64,000 nucleotides of DNA from Eopsaltria australis (lineage: Eukaryota > Chordata > Aves > Passeriformes > Petroicidae). This document shows, in pieces, positions 1 to 13,200 of the stretch; the first letter of the stretch is position 1; each line of letters begins with the position of its first letter. Both the position numbers and the translations under genes were made by a program. The notes under the pieces were generated by a model that was not told the origin of the DNA, made no database searches, and saw nothing but the letters and a program-made list of their open reading frames with translations. The DNA is taken from NCBI GenBank assembly GCA_034509425.1, contig JAVTVJ010000342.1, positions 1,860,001 to 1,924,000 on the forward strand, in the 5' to 3' direction.

Positions 1-2186
1 CTTGTACTGGGAAGGACAAGAGTTCTGAAGTCCCATGACTGTGAGCAACACTGACATGCAGTTGTGTGATATGCAAAAAAAAGTTCATTTTCCGCAGGAA
101 TCTCCTCCAGACCTGAGCAATGTCTGTAACTCGCCCTCAGCACAACTGAAGAGCCAAAGTCCTCTTCTGCAGCTGTCAGAGGGGGCACAGCCAGCTCACA
201 TCTGTATCCTGAATCACTGCATGGACAAAGCTCCTTTTAAATGTATTTAATTTTGTGCTAATAGATACTGAAACATTCCCATTCACTGACAAGAGACCAG
301 TTTGAAAAGAAGAACATTCTGCAACCAATGTTGGAAGCACCTTTCAAACAGTATTTAGTACCAATCTCAACAGAGACTGTACCCCAGCTCCCTTTAAGAC
401 CCCAGGCTTGTTTTTATTATCCATGTTTTTCTTTCCAAGTATAGTGTATATACAATTTTCTAGGCAAATAAATGACAACCAAACCCAACTTAGCAGCCTC
501 TAGTAGGTCTCTGCTACAGGCTGTGCTCCCAGGTAACATTTCCCTCCCTGTCTGACCAAGAGCCCTGGGCCATCAGAATTAACAAAGAATTTGTGCCCAT
601 AATCCTGCTAATGAAATACCTCTACTCTGACCACAACATCCTCCCTAGCACTGAGTTATCAAAAGCATATGCTCTCATCACTCATGGCCTGTGCTTCTGG
701 CTCTTTTTCTTTTTTTAAATTAAAACCAATCGGTTGTAGAGCAAAATGCCACTTTTTCAGTTAAAAGGTTAACAGCAAGCCTATGACCACATGTATAGCT
801 TGAAACTGATGCCCCCAAATTCTGCTAACTACAGTAATGTAAAACAAAACAACAAATGTGCTGGGAAGCAGCTAAGCAATACTGTAGGCTGTTTCAATTT
901 AGCCCTGGCAGATCCTGGAGAAAGGGCATCTCAGAGGCCACGTGTGCTCTGCTGTGCAGAGAGAGCACTCACACTGTGGGATCTTACTCCACACACCTCA
1001 CTTTTGAATATATGGCTACACCTGTTGCATGTCAGCTCCATCTCACATGTAGGTTTTCTCTAAAAGTACTTTGTATGAGATAAAGGACACTCTGCTCTTG
1101 GCCACAAATGTCTGCCCCAAAAGCAGCCAGGGAGGCTGGAACAACAGACTCTGTAATTCCTTGCACCAGCACAAAGCTGCAGCTCAGAGCAAAGGCATGC
1201 TGACAATTTAGGGCTTTACAGACCACAACCTGCAAGGATGAATTATTCTCCAAAGCAGAATGTTGACCACAAGCATGGAGAACTTTAATTCAGAGGCAGA
1301 TTGCTGCAGCCTTGCTATTTTCTATCTAGAGCTTGAGGAATTTACAAGTAGAGACTATTGCCATGATCAGCAGCGAGATTACAGGTGCAAGATTTGATGT
1401 GATGAATCAAAAAGTAAGACTGCTGCAGGCCTAAAGTTCAGTGTGCCACACCTGCAAGCAGAGAATATATGAATAATCTGATCTCCAGGCTACAAATACT
1501 TTGAGAAAGGGTTGGACATCTCTATCCAGTGGAGCCTCTCCACATCCTCCTAAGGCCAAATGAAATCACTAATGTGCATTGATACCTCTGCACCCCAAAA
1601 GCTGCATTCCAACTGCTGCTGAGGAAATCCAGCAAACCCAGGTATCCAGTGCCAGCAAGACTAGAACTCCGCAATTTGACATAAAAAAACTCCTTTATTG
1701 AACAGCTCTAAGCAGCACTACCTGCAAAAAGTCTTGTTAACTGTGAGATTAATAACATTTACTGGAAGCTAGGGCAGTTTCTGTGGCATTGTTTCAGGAG
1801 CTGAGGTGATCCCATTACCCCATCGCCAGAACTCCCTCAATTTTAAACCATTTATGCAGCAGCTAAAGAAAAAATAATAGCATTGCTCAAAGGTAAAGTC
1901 ATGCTTGAAACTGAGACACAATATGATGATTTTTAAAAATCATGTCTTGCATAAATTATAAACTCTGTATTGATTGCAAGGGTAGTTAAGCAAACTAAAA
2001 GGGTATAATGGGAGCAGGAGACATCTTCCTGGCCTGTGGGCTCAAGTGAGGTTGTTCCCACTGCAGAACACCAATGATCTGTGCATTATGGTCTGTTAAA
2101 GTAATACCTGACTTATTGAACACTTACTTTGTTTGATACTTAAAAGAAACTTGAGTATGCACCACAGAAATAAAGCTCTATCTTTG

Positions 2187-2241
2187 TAAAATACTGGGGA
2201 ATAAAACCAAAACAAAATAAAATACTGGGGAATAAAAACAA
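2187..2241. repeat. Two-copy tandem duplication, 32-bp period
   Basis: The 18-base string AAATACTGGGGAATAAAA starts at 2188 and again at 2220, separated by A-rich DNA. This is a local tandem duplication in intron 2. No function is suggested. Confidence 0.85.
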
Positions 2242-2287
2242 ATGGCTCTAACTGACATCTCAACACAAGCACCCCCCCTTGGGTTTG

Positions 2288-2322
2288 CTTACTATTACTC
2301 TTATTGTTGTTATTATTATTAA
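2288..2322. repeat. Imperfect TTA/TTG trinucleotide tract
   Basis: A run of TTA, TTG and CTT-like triplets forms an imperfect microsatellite. Read on the minus strand it gives the Asn run seen in a spurious open frame. Confidence 0.7.
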
Positions 2323-3743
2323 TCCACCAAAACATCACCCTCAGACTAAACCAGTTCTTCACCGGGCAATTTCTGCTTGTTAATATAATCCTCACAGCTT
2401 CCACCAAATTTTGCACTCTCTTACATGACAGATGCAGAAATCTGCCCTTTTGAGTGTCTGTGGTGAAAATAAAGAGCAGATGTACCAGGCAGTGCTGTGA
2501 CAGGGTCACAGAGAGAGAGGGTGCCAAGCACTAGCCCCTGCAAAGGGCTGGATTTCAGAGGTCAGGGATTGTGCTCAGCAGCAGCTACAGCAGGTCCCAT
2601 TCAGACATCAGTCTGAGCAACCACCATTGTCAGGCTCTTTTGAAAATCCTGATTGTCACCTTTTAAGGCGGGTGAAAATCAATTAATTTTGAGCTTATAA
2701 AGAAATGCCTTTGCTGTGGCCAGCCTTGGCCACACACACAATGCCTTTTGCAGAGATGCACTGCCTTTTCTTCCTATTTAGTGTAAAAGCACTTCATCTT
2801 GGTTATCAGCTCCCTGAAGGTCAGGCTTATTTCTTTAGATCTATTATTTACTACTTGAATTTCCAGTTCCACCTTTCTGGCTATTACAGCTTCTTTCCCT
2901 GACTCCTTTTCACGTTAACTCCATATGATGACTGTTGATAAAGTTAGGAGGGCCATGATTCTAAATGTCTGACCTTCTTCAAAATCTGATAATGGATACA
3001 GTTTCTGAATCACAGGTCATCTCAATTTTGCCAGTAAAACCATTTATTTCCAGTGGCCTTCAGACCTCCAGACTTACTGTGCACTGCAAAATGGATTTTT
3101 CAGGGAACAATAAAAGGAAGAGAGCCATCCTTAGCCTTTGCTTAGCACGTTAGGAGGGATACTGGACTTTGGAGAGAATGTTTGTCCACAACATCTTATG
3201 AAGCACAGTCTCTAAGACCTTCCCTGCTCTGCAACATTTCCTGATGTCTGTATGAAGCTGACAGTCATAAGCATCCAATATGAACTAACCTCCTTCTCGC
3301 TTGCAATCTGTATGGAAAGGGCAAGAAAAATCCATGTCCCCTTAAACTCTCCCCACCTGCTGAGGGCCATCCAGTCACCTTTACCATATTGTTCAACCTA
3401 CAGAGTTCAAGGCACAGTGTCAGGTTTTACATCACTGCCTCAAATGTTACTCTGCTGTGGTAAGAGCTGATTACAGCACGCCTGTCAAAGCTGTGTCTGT
3501 GCCAAGGCACGCTGGTGTCTGCCAGCCTCCTCCAGTGGCTGCTCTGAAATGGAGCTCTCAAAATGCCTTGGTCTTACAGAAACACTACCAGAGCTACAAT
3601 TCCTACAATTCCAGAAGGTCAATGCTTCACGTAAACTGTTGAGTGAGATGCAGAGAAAAGCACGTCAAACACAAACTCCTGCCTCCAGCAGTGCTTGGAA
3701 AACTGAGCAGTGACTGGATCCTGAGCAGAGGGAACCAGGGAGG

Positions 3744-3753
3744 TTTTACTCAC
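3744..3753 (-). other. GPC1: GPC1 exon 2 splice donor
   Basis: On the minus strand the exon reads ...TTTGACA and is followed by GTGAGTAAAA. This is a strong U2-type 5' splice site with +1 to +6 matching GTGAGT. It cuts after the first base of a codon (phase 1). The alternative of continuing translation meets a TGA stop within a few codons, which supports splicing here. Confidence 0.93.
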
Positions 3754-3912
3754 TGTCAAAGCTTCTGTGCTGTGCTGTTAGGGTCGCCTGCACGGAGCGA
3801 CCAGCCTCTTTCATCATGGCTTCAAATTCACTTCGGCTCTTGTTTGCAAAGTTCTCCTCCATCTCGCTGGTGCAGCACGTGTAGCCTTGGGGGCAGATCC
3901 GCAGGTGCTCCC
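3754..3912 (-). CDS. GPC1: Glypican-1, exon 2 (internal coding exon)
   Basis: This exon encodes part of the globular N-terminal domain of glypican-1, a GPI-anchored cell-surface heparan-sulfate proteoglycan that modulates growth-factor and morphogen signalling. It is 159 bp, phase 1 at both ends, and gives 52 complete codons plus a Gly codon split with exon 1. The peptide begins [20 protein letters not shown] and ends TAQHRSFD. From memory, those first 20 residues match human GPC1 exactly, whereas GPC4 and GPC6 differ at several positions and at the NKS/NRS site. Three cysteines (exon residues 6, 12 and 13) correspond to human Cys62, Cys68 and Cys69, which form conserved glypican disulfides. 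Asn23 in an NKS sequon corresponds to the human N-glycosylation site Asn79. Splice sites on both sides are canonical and there is no frameshift or stop. No other GPC1 exon is visible, so the signal peptide, heparan-sulfate sites and GPI signal lie outside the window. Confidence 0.95.
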
Positions 3913-3945
3913 CTAAAATGAGAGAAAATGCAGTTTAATAGCTAG
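3913..3945 (-). other. GPC1: GPC1 exon 2 splice acceptor and branch region
   Basis: On the minus strand the intron ends in a pyrimidine-rich tract, TTTTCTCTCATTTTAG, directly before the exon. A branch-point-like CTATTAAAC sits about 20-28 bases upstream of the AG (plus-strand 3933-3941). The acceptor splits a Gly codon: one base from exon 1 and GG from this exon. Confidence 0.9.
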
Positions 3946-6134
3946 CTCTAGAAAAGGGAGGATTTCATGCCAGACAATCTCAGCTTAAAAAAACCCCAGC
4001 TCCCTGATAAGCTGGATCTGCATCAGGTCTTTCTGTCAAATTTACCAAATAATAAGAGTTCTTCTGCTTTAATACAGTGGTTGATATCAATGCAGGCACA
4101 AATTTTCTCACTGTGACTGTGAGGGAAGGAAAAGCAAAGGAGAAAAAATTCATATCTATGGAGCAAGGAGAAGGGAAATACAAGGGTCTCCTGCTCAAAG
4201 TCTGTCCTAGAATCCATCGCTGCCTAGAATCCCAGAAGACATGGAAGTCTGATTAAATGAGTGCTGTACTCATTAGACTTAATATGTATATTAGCACAGC
4301 TGTTTGAAACTGCTTTGTCAAGAGAAAAAGAAACAACTCCAAAGTGCTCCCTGCCCTGCCAAATCTATCCTGAGAAGGCATTTCCTTAATCAGAGAGGCA
4401 AGGCCGGTGGAAGTTTTCAAGAGAGAGAGATGAGCTGAATGTCAGTGGAATTTGGGTGGCCAATTCCCCTCCACATGTATTGAAATTTTCAGTGAAAAAT
4501 TTATCTCCCAGAAAGAGACAAGACCACCCCAAAAAAGGTTGCTATGACAATCACCGATTGAATATTCCCTTTGGTATAAGGAAGAACAGAAAAGGTAAGA
4601 GGTCTCAGCAGTCAAATTGAAAAATTCTTCAGTATGGAGCTCTCTGCAATTTCTTTACAGTGGAGAAACAAGTGCTCACATAGGCAGAGTCAACAACATT
4701 TTAAAAGTAATTGCTCAAGTTCTTATGAGTCCTTAAAAAGACACATCCACCTGCAAACACACCTTATGTTTCTCCTTACCCAAGCATTAAGAATTCATTT
4801 GAATGAAATCAAACATTTATTTAAAACAAAACTAAACAAAATAAAAAACCCCTCTTGTTCCAAGCATGTTCTGAGATAAACCAATTACCAAGTTATCATG
4901 TTAAAGGTAATTTGACTGGGATTGCCAATGATTTTGCTGGCAGGTTTTACAGAACTGCTGCCTTAATGTCAGAGCTGAGCCTAAACATCTTTAAAATTGG
5001 GTTTTATCTTGTGTGTCTCAACAGCTTCAAATCCTGAAGCTGCACAGCCTCCAGAGTTTCCCATTAGAGTCCTTAGCAATTTCCAGTGTAAAGCTCTTAG
5101 TAAATGGGTGGTAAAGGGACTCTGAAAGTGGGCATGTGTCCTACCCTTGTGAAAGCTATCTCATTAGCAGCCTGAGAGCAATTGGAGTGTTCTGCAGTTG
5201 ATGGATGTTAGGCAGAAGCCATTCAGGATGAGTTTGCATTTTGCTGGTCCTTGGATTCCTGCTCACAGATGACCCCTGAGCAACCTCTGCGGGGTGTGGG
5301 GTGAGCCTGCCCTTGGAAAACAGGTTACACCACGGGCATCTGCACTGCCAGTCTTCCTGCATACGGGATGGGAATTGCTGCTCACAGCTTCTGTGGGAGA
5401 GGAACTCCCATCTGCAGCCTTGTGCTGTGCTCCCAGCCAAGAGGAGTGTCAGGGTGCTGTGTCCTGGGGCTGCCCATCCCCATGGGACCCCACTCCCTGT
5501 CCCCACGAGTGCCCACCACCACTGCCAAAGCAGCAGGAAAAGCAGCAATACAAAAACTCACAGTCAAAAAGAAATGTCACGTGGCTCAATGCCTGCCACA
5601 CCAAATGCAAGCTCAGCTCCAGGGCTTGCCTGAGCCTCTCCTTCCCTCATGAACTGTTCCGAGTCATTCCTTGGGCTCCTTTCTGTAGAGCTGTGTTTAT
5701 CTGCATGGAGTCAGGGCTGCTGACGTGTGACAGACAGGTAGGAAAGGGGAGCTGGAATTTTGTGACAAGACACGGCTTTGATTCCTGTCACAGCAAATTA
5801 AGAACTTTTTTCTCTTGTCCAGCCTTTTCCATCCAAAGCCTGCTGCCACAGGATTCCTGGCAAGGAGGGAAGGTTTGTGGGCAGCAGTTTTACTGTGGGG
5901 TGCATCCTTCCATGAGGCCCTTGATGCCCTCAGGACAGAGCGAGGCCTTTGCAGGGCCTGGCCTCTCTGAAAAGCCAATCAACAAAGAAATGGATCCCAA
6001 GGGATGCCAGCAGTTTCCAAAAGTGCCTTTCCCACCTCAGCTGATGGTGAGTTTTGCTGGTGAGGTCCTGGTCCTGCTCCGAGGCCTTGCACTCGACAAC
6101 ACGAGTGCTCCCGCCATTCCTCTGGGTGTGCCAT
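3913..6134 (-). other. GPC1: GPC1 intron 1, segment next to exon 2
   Basis: This is non-coding intron in the GPC1 orientation. The part up to about 5150 is AT-rich. From about 5200 to 6130 it becomes GC-rich and carries several overlapping open frames on both strands, the longest 283 codons on the plus strand (5294-6145). That frame ends at a stop inside the adjacent LTR, resembles no protein I know and overlaps equally open frames on the other strand. I do not call it a gene. Confidence 0.7.
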
Positions 6135-6577
6135 TGATGCCTTAGGATTTTAGCCTGTATATTTTTCATCTATTTGTAATCCTATAATTCTTTAGTGTAT
6201 AACTCTAAACTCCATATACAATGCTAGCTACTCTATTCCCATTTTGCTCAGACACAGAAATTCCTCTCCAGGCCTGGCAATCAAGGACACCTGACTGTCC
6301 CAGGCCCCCCTCAGAAATGTAAACAAAAGTGAGCTGGGGGGAGCAAACTTGGGGTAAATTACTTCATTACCCAAAGCTGTAATTGGAAGATTAAACCTCA
6401 ATATGCAAATGGACCGAACTTATGAAAGTGTGAAAACCCATGACCCATGGTCCATGCTGGGTGCAGCCTCTGGGAGGCTCCTGCAATAGAGGCATCTATT
6501 GAAGGCCTTTAATAAATCTCCACTTTATTCTCTAACTCTGTCCAGCCTCTGTTCTAGGGAGCCTCTCCAAGGTATCA
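6135..6577 (+). mobile_element. Solo LTR of an endogenous retrovirus, copy 1
   Basis: This 443-bp element aligns along its whole length with the reverse complement of 51278-51712. It starts TGATGCCTTAGGATTTTAGC and ends near GGTATCA, giving the TG...CA ends expected of an LTR. A polyadenylation signal AATAAA lies at 6511-6516, before a pyrimidine-rich 3' end, as in retroviral R/U5 regions. No primer-binding site, gag, pol or second LTR follows, so it appears solo. I associate the end sequence with songbird ERVL-like LTRs; the family name is inference. Flanking target-site duplications are not convincing by eye. Confidence 0.82.
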
Positions 6578-6855
6578 CCACTCCCCACCAGGGCTGGCAG
6601 GCTCAGGCAAAGCCTCCAACAGCCCTTTACAAATTCCCTGTTTTGGGAAACCAAGTCCTATCAATGGGAGCCCTGGGGATCTCAGATTTCCCAGCCTGCT
6701 GCCAGCAGGATTCAGGCAGGAGACCAGCCTGAAGCTGGGAGAGCAAACATGGACATCCCTGCAAGGAGACACCAATGTGGTCACCAAAGCTGCCCATCAG
6801 GCGGGCTCTCTGCACAGATTTAGAAATGAAGGGGAAAAGTGTGAGGATTGCCCCC

Positions 6856-6896
6856 GAGAGGAGAGGAGAGGAGAGGAGAGGAGAGGAGAGGAGAGG
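6856..6896. repeat. GGAGA pentanucleotide microsatellite
   Basis: About eight uninterrupted GGAGA units make a purine-only tract on the plus strand. Such polypurine tracts are length-variable. The reading frame across it on the minus strand produces an artificial Ser/Pro/Leu repeat. Confidence 0.97.
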
Positions 6897-7246
6897 CCCA
6901 TGCCCAGGCTCTCTGGTGGACACTGAGGAGCAGCAGCAGTGTGAGGTGTGCTAATTAAACTGACATGTCCAGACGAACCCTCCGTGCTCCCAGCCCGGGC
7001 AAGGCACAGCACGTTTGAGCAGGATGGCTCCAACCCAGCTGAGACAGCACAGCCTCCACACAACCCAGGGGAAGGGGACAGGGAAAAAACGGGCAGAAAG
7101 CAGGGGGAAAGTCACACCCATAGCTAAAATTGCCTAATTTTACACAGCTTTGCGAGCTGAATATAGAATTGTTTCCGTTCTTGAACTCAGAGCAGTTTCA
7201 ATCCCTTTTGAAGTAGCATTTATCTTAGCTTACTGCAGGTGTTTGT

Positions 7247-7296
7247 AAGGTACTCAGCAGGTGTTTGTGTGGTGCTCAGCACCACCACACTCTATC
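7247..7296. repeat. Short tandem duplication around CAGGTGTTTGT
   Basis: CAGGTGTTTGTAAGGTACTC is followed immediately by a diverged second copy containing CAGGTGTTTGTGTGGTGCTC. The period is about 23 bp. No function is suggested. Confidence 0.7.
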
Positions 7297-10200
7297 TCAG
7301 TGGGAAGCAAAGTTTTTATCATTTATCTCTGTAACTCAAACTGAGCACACACAGAACAGTCTTATAGAACTGTGAACATGCTTTGCTTTCTTTGCTTTCT
7401 TTGCTTTTTAACCTGACCCACCCTGGAAACATTCACTATTATTATTTAACCTTTTTCTATTGATTCCAAAATAAATGTGCTCCAGACCGTATTTTGGTTC
7501 TCCTTATATTTCAAAGTCCCTTTGTTTGCCAACTTGCCTTTGTCCTATTGCTGAAGCTTGCACTATAAATACCTCTGGGTTCACTTGTCAGGAGATATCT
7601 GCAGATACCTACAGAGAGCCAGAGGTGCTTTATGAGGAGTAAATCTCCACGACACAGGGTGTGTTCTCTGCCTGCTGCTGTGCCACACAAGCTCTCCCTG
7701 TGTACAGCTGACCTGTTGCTCACCACTTGCTGGACAGCACGTGCTCCCACTCCTGGAAGAGCTTTGCAAAAAGCAGAAAGGCATGGCAGGAGCCAAACTG
7801 GCAGCAAAGGGAGGGCTGCTCAAATCTCCCTGACGATGATGGATACACTTCCAGCAACCAAGGCCAGCTCTGGGTCAGGCCCAAAGAAAACTGCACTATC
7901 CCAAGTCTGTAGTTGAAACCCAACCATCTCTCCTCAGCCCTAGACTTGCAACCCCAGAGCTGAGCAGGTGGAGCACGGAGGTGCCCAGGCTGCACTCACT
8001 GGCTCAGCCAACAGCAGCTCTGTGCTGCCCTAAGAACTCTTTCAGACACATTTGTAAGTAGGAGAAGATGCACTTTGAGATGCTCTGAAAACAATCAGCT
8101 CGCCCAAGCCTTCCACAGTCACAATGTGAGGTTCACTCTGGGTGTCTCTGGGAGAGCCAGCTCTCCTGCAAAAGCTGCTGAGGCTGGGCTGGGATGTAAC
8201 CCACTGACTGCATAGCCTCTTGGAAATGGAAACAGGGTAGAGCATGCATGAAAACAGCATCAAAAAAGTATCTCATTTATGATTAACTGCCCTGGAATGG
8301 AAAGGAATAAGCAGGAGGCTGATGACAAGAGAATATGACACTGCATAGCTACGGGCTTGGATTGTCCTTGAAACACCCTCTCAAGCTGGCTGGGTTAGCA
8401 GATCATTTTGGCTATCAAATCCATCACCGCACTCCAGAGTGCTGAACATGAGAGCACTTGACTGCTTTTCACTCAGGGATGGAGTTAGGCCTAGGGTCCT
8501 GCAGGGGAAATAGCCCTGCCCCAGAGCCACCACTACCAGGAGCTGGGAGAGGGCTCAGCTCCCAGCTTCTGTGTGCTCCAGCCTCACTGCCCTGCCCACA
8601 CGGGCTCCCTGCCACGGGCTGTGTGCTGTACCACAGGAGCTCAGCTAACTGTGCCCAGGAAAGCTCTCTAGCTGTTCACTGCTCCTGCCTTCCACCCCAC
8701 CAGGAGGCTCTGGAAACAAGACAGAAGGGCAGTCCCAAGGGTGTAAAATGTAATGCTGAGAGAAGAGTCCTTGGCTCCTTTAACCATGTAAATAGTGCTA
8801 TTTCTATCCCTCTCACTGGATGTTGGAGATTGAATTAATTACGATGTTTGCAGAAGGTTTGGGGTTATGTGGCTGTGTCAGAGTATCTAAATGCAAATTA
8901 TTACAAAATCATTCCTCCCAGAGGTTAATTTATTTCAGGCTGTGATAAATCCATCATAATTCTTCCCTCATATTTGTAACCCTCCTCCCACTCGCTCTCC
9001 AAACAGCTCATTTCATGTTCCTAGTCTCAGTCCAGCTCCCCATGCCAGGACAAGTCCAGCCCAAGCTCCCTCTTGGGGGGTTTCTGGGTGGACATGTCTC
9101 AGGCAATCAGGCTTGCTGAAGTGCAAGGCATGCCAGGCATGGCAGGGATGCCAGGACACAGCCCCTGGCCAGGTGCAGCCACAGAGCCTGAGAGCACCTG
9201 GCAGCTGAGGAGCTCCAGTCCTCTCCTACTGGCCCTGCTAGGCACTACTGTCTCTTGGCCTCTCCCTCTTCACACCTAAATCCCATCCAGGATAATGAGC
9301 ACAGACAGATACTGAGGACAAAACAGTGTAGTTTAGAATATAGGTTTTCTTTTTTCTTTTTGTTTTTTTAAGCTATGTCAAAATGTCTGCAGCTGATTCA
9401 GAATGAACCTGGAGGTGGTACAGATGTTAAAAATACTTTGCAAAAAGGTAGTGCAATGAAAGTAAATCCCTTTTCTTATGCCTCCCAGCTTTTCCTGCTT
9501 CAGGAGTTCCTGTCCCCATTCATCTTCAAATATGTACTTTTACAGAGAACACGATGTGGCACGTGCTAATAAGTAGCTGACAGCACAGCCAGCACTTGCA
9601 CCATGATGCTACCTTGAATCCCAGTCTTGCCACAGATAACTCCTAAAGAGAAACAGGGGTACCCAAAAAACATTTGGACTGGGAGATAGTCCTGGCTGAT
9701 CAGCGTAGGAAGAGCTCTTCATGCCCTTTTCACTGAGGGCAAGCTCTGCCAAACACCTCCACCCTATTACACCTCTGTAAGGCATCCAGGTGTACAGCTC
9801 ATTTCCTGTAGTAGCTGCTACCATCAAACTGAACCTGAGACCAGACTGCTCTATTAAGCAGAGTGAAAATCAGATATTTTCCCATATTGCAAAGGCAGAT
9901 GTTAGCTGTGCAGCCTATTTCTTTGATTTGCAGTCGGCTGTTGGCAAAATGCGCTATCTTCTATTTCCTGATTATGTATCAGGGGTATCGTCATTTTGGC
10001 TTCAGTTTGCACATAATGTCAGGGGATCACAGCAGGCCTGAATATCAAGTATCATACAGCAAACACTGTGATCAAAATACACTGAACCATGTTCTCCCTG
10101 ATCTAAGTGATACTGCAGGCTGAGCATAGGCAAGGTGGGGCAGGGCTGTGGGCTGGCCCAGAAATGGGGGCAGAATATAATCATGAGAAAGAGTTGTGCT

Positions 10201-13200
10201 CAAATGAAGTCCTTCTTTTCCTGCACTTCCTAGGAAGATGCACTCTCGGAATGAGAAGCAGAGGTGGCAGGGTGCAGCTGGAAACCAGCCCTGCCATGGA
10301 TTCAGGGACATCTCGGATGAGCTGGCCTGGGAGCTAATGCAGCAAGGTGGAGAGGAGAGCCACAGGGAAGCTGTCTGCTTCACCAGCACCCTGCAAGAAC
10401 CACTCGTGGACCTCAGTGCCTGATATGTGGCAAGACCCAGGCTCATCTCAGCCAGCCCAAGGCCACCACAGAGCAGTGTCACAGCTGACACATGAGCAGG
10501 ACTGCAGGAAGAGGCAGGGGCTCTCTCACTGCTGCATCCATGCCAGCGACCCCACGCTCATCCCTGCTGCCTCCTGTGAGGAGACAGGGCTTTGGCTGTA
10601 GCACAATCAATCCTATCTCTTCTGGGTATCTCGGGGGACTGATAACAAGGGCATGAAGTCTTTTCAAGCTGCACACCACAGGTCTGGATTTGTCCCATGT
10701 CAGCAGCTTTTGTAATGCCTTGCCATCTGAAGGCTGATCAAATAGCTTGTGCTATCTGAGATGAACTAATGTTTTCGTTCCAGATAAAGAAAACAAGCAC
10801 TGCGTTCCACATCAGTGATAGAAACAGCAAACTGGAAAAAAATAGCTGGAGAATATGCTTATTCTGATAAAGCAATGCACATGTTTAAGATGGGACAATA
10901 GAAAAACATTAAATGCTTGTTCCCACAGCTCATCATTCAGACCAGGATTATACCAACAGAAGTGAACAACCAAGAGCAGATAATCCATAAGATTTGTTCT
11001 TTCCACTCTTATCTTTCTACTCCTACTAGGATTTAATAAACTATCAAAATACTGTTAACCAAATAAGACAACTTAATCTGGCTACTGCATGGAGTTGGCT
11101 CCCTACCAGGTTAGTGCTGTTCTGTAATTGTATTACAGCGAAAACCTGACAGAGTGAATAAATACAGGTACTCCTGAGAAATGTCACAACTGGCACCTCG
11201 CGCAGAAACCCACTGATGGGTGGGAGGACTTTGGGACTGCCCCATTAGTCCCAACACAGGCTGCTCAAACCTGGCAGGAGGGTGCAGAGGAGGCTGAGCA
11301 GCAATTTCCTCTGTGTTTGCTCTGTTCGTATGTCAAAACACTTCAGGCTCCGAGGCTGTCAGCTCAGTGTCAAGCTCGCACACACTGCAAGTGTGGTATC
11401 AATTTGTTTAATCCTAGACCCTGATGTCAGAGGAATTTATAAGGCAGGCAAACACAGGCAAAAAAAAGTTAATTAACAGAGGAGAAAGAGCCACCTCCAT
11501 GTCGTGGAAAAATACTAAGCACAGAGTAGATAAGAGTGCCTTCAGAAACGACAGTCTGCAAATCCTAATGTCATCTGTGTATGTTACAGTGGCAAACTGC
11601 CCAGAGGAAGGGAACAGAGAAAATGTCACAAGTGCTGACAACAGACTTGATTCTTAGTGAAAAGCTCTGCATGAAAGCACTTCACCCACGCATTGCTCCT
11701 TTGGGTTTTGGGAGTGTCTTTCTGAATGAAACAGAATAGCCCTTCCCATCACCCCGCTTCCCCAGTTTCTCTCAGGACCTGCCTTTAGCTACATGGGCCT
11801 GACTCTGCCTCTGAGCTGTGCACACATAGCAGGAATCAGCACAGGGTGAAATGATCCAAGCCTGTATTTAAGGACAGAGTAGGAAACCCTTTATAATTTG
11901 CAGTAGAAAATATCTTTTTCAGCGGTTGAGAGAGGAATGAAACAACAAGGGCCAAATCCACATGTACCACAAGCAGTGAAAGACCTCCAGCTAGCAGAAC
12001 TGAATGAACACACGGAATCCAACACTCTCCAGATCCTCTTCTGGGCACTGGACACGTAGTGGGGCTGCTTCTGAGCAGGACTGCTACAGGAGATGATCCC
12101 TTACGCAACGCTTCAACTGAGAGTTAGGACATGGTCTCCAATTAACACTCTCCAAGTAAATGAACCCTGAAAGAAGCCTTCAGTTCAAACTAGACCAGTT
12201 ACAAGAATCATAGAGAAGCACACAGGGAGTTGTTACATTCTTTCCTCTCCCCTTCCCCGAAAACCAGAAAACTTTAAAATGAATCTTAGACAAGGGAAGA
12301 ATTATCTTGTCTCTCACATAACACTTGTGGGGACGTATTGAAGTCGTGTGTTGCAATCCATCACTATCAACCTCTTTCAGAGTTGTCCTGAGCACATCAG
12401 CTTCTCACCAGATGTTTGGTTCTGTTTTTTCTTCTTGGAACAAAGAGTCTTTTTATCCTCAGTTTGCTGCAATCTAAAATAAGATCAAACTGGAAACCTA
12501 TCACTCTTATCAGATGCAGCTTCACTGCCGGCTTCATAACAAGATAAATATGCTATTACATAAGAGGCAAAGCAATTCATTAAGCAGAATCTTTTTTACC
12601 AGCTTCTTCTCAGAAAAACATCTACTGGAGAAACTGTGAGCTCTTCCTCACACCCTGGCAGCTCACTGCCAATAAGATCAGACTGGAAAAGAAATCTGGG
12701 TAGTAAACTAAGAATTAAAGATGATGTTTAAAAGCTGAAGGCCTTTGGTTTATTCTCCATTAAAAAAACCCAGACTTTGGGACAATGATTCATATAATCC
12801 ATGTCAGGAACTTGAGGAAGGGACAAAACCAAAAAGCTTTTCCAGTTCACCTGTTGAAGCTCTGCAAGGAAAACAGTGGTATTGCATGTGGGGTTTGAGA
12901 TAGAGACTAAAGAGCTTCAGCAAGCTTGTAAAACTATTGCTCAAGAAAGGGGAGTGCTTGTGCCTGGTCCCAAAAATTTGAATGCAAAGAACACACCTGT
13001 ATTTACCTCTCATGGAGAAGTCAGCAATTATAGAACATTTCCTTTCAACCCCAGCAAAACTCAAGCAGTTGATGCTGGTGTGAAAACCACGAAAATTATC
13101 TTTCTGGTTTTCAGCTGCATGCTCAACCCTGGGCTCCTGGAAGGCACTCCCTGTTCCTTGTTCCTCTGCCACCCTTGCAGGACACTGGGATGAGCAGGAG

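Larger units (their letters stand above)
1..3753 (-). other. GPC1: GPC1 intron 2 (partial)
   Basis: This stretch lies downstream of the glypican-1 exon on the minus strand and is read as intron 2, whose far end is outside the window. I looked for the next GPC1 exon, which in the family encodes a long helical stretch rich in Leu, Tyr and Arg, and did not see it in any frame. The longest open frame, about 140 codons on the minus strand near 2096-2527, is low complexity with an Asn run from a TTA/TTG microsatellite and is not coding. The sequence holds AT-rich DNA, one 32-bp tandem duplication and a short trinucleotide tract, each listed separately. Confidence 0.75.

Noticed and set aside
3643..3921. 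92-codon plus-strand open frame over the GPC1 exon
   Set aside because: It is the antisense shadow of the minus-strand GPC1 exon.
5294..6145. 283-codon plus-strand open frame
   Set aside because: It lies in GC-rich DNA with other long frames on both strands, its stop codon falls inside an LTR, and no domain is recognisable.
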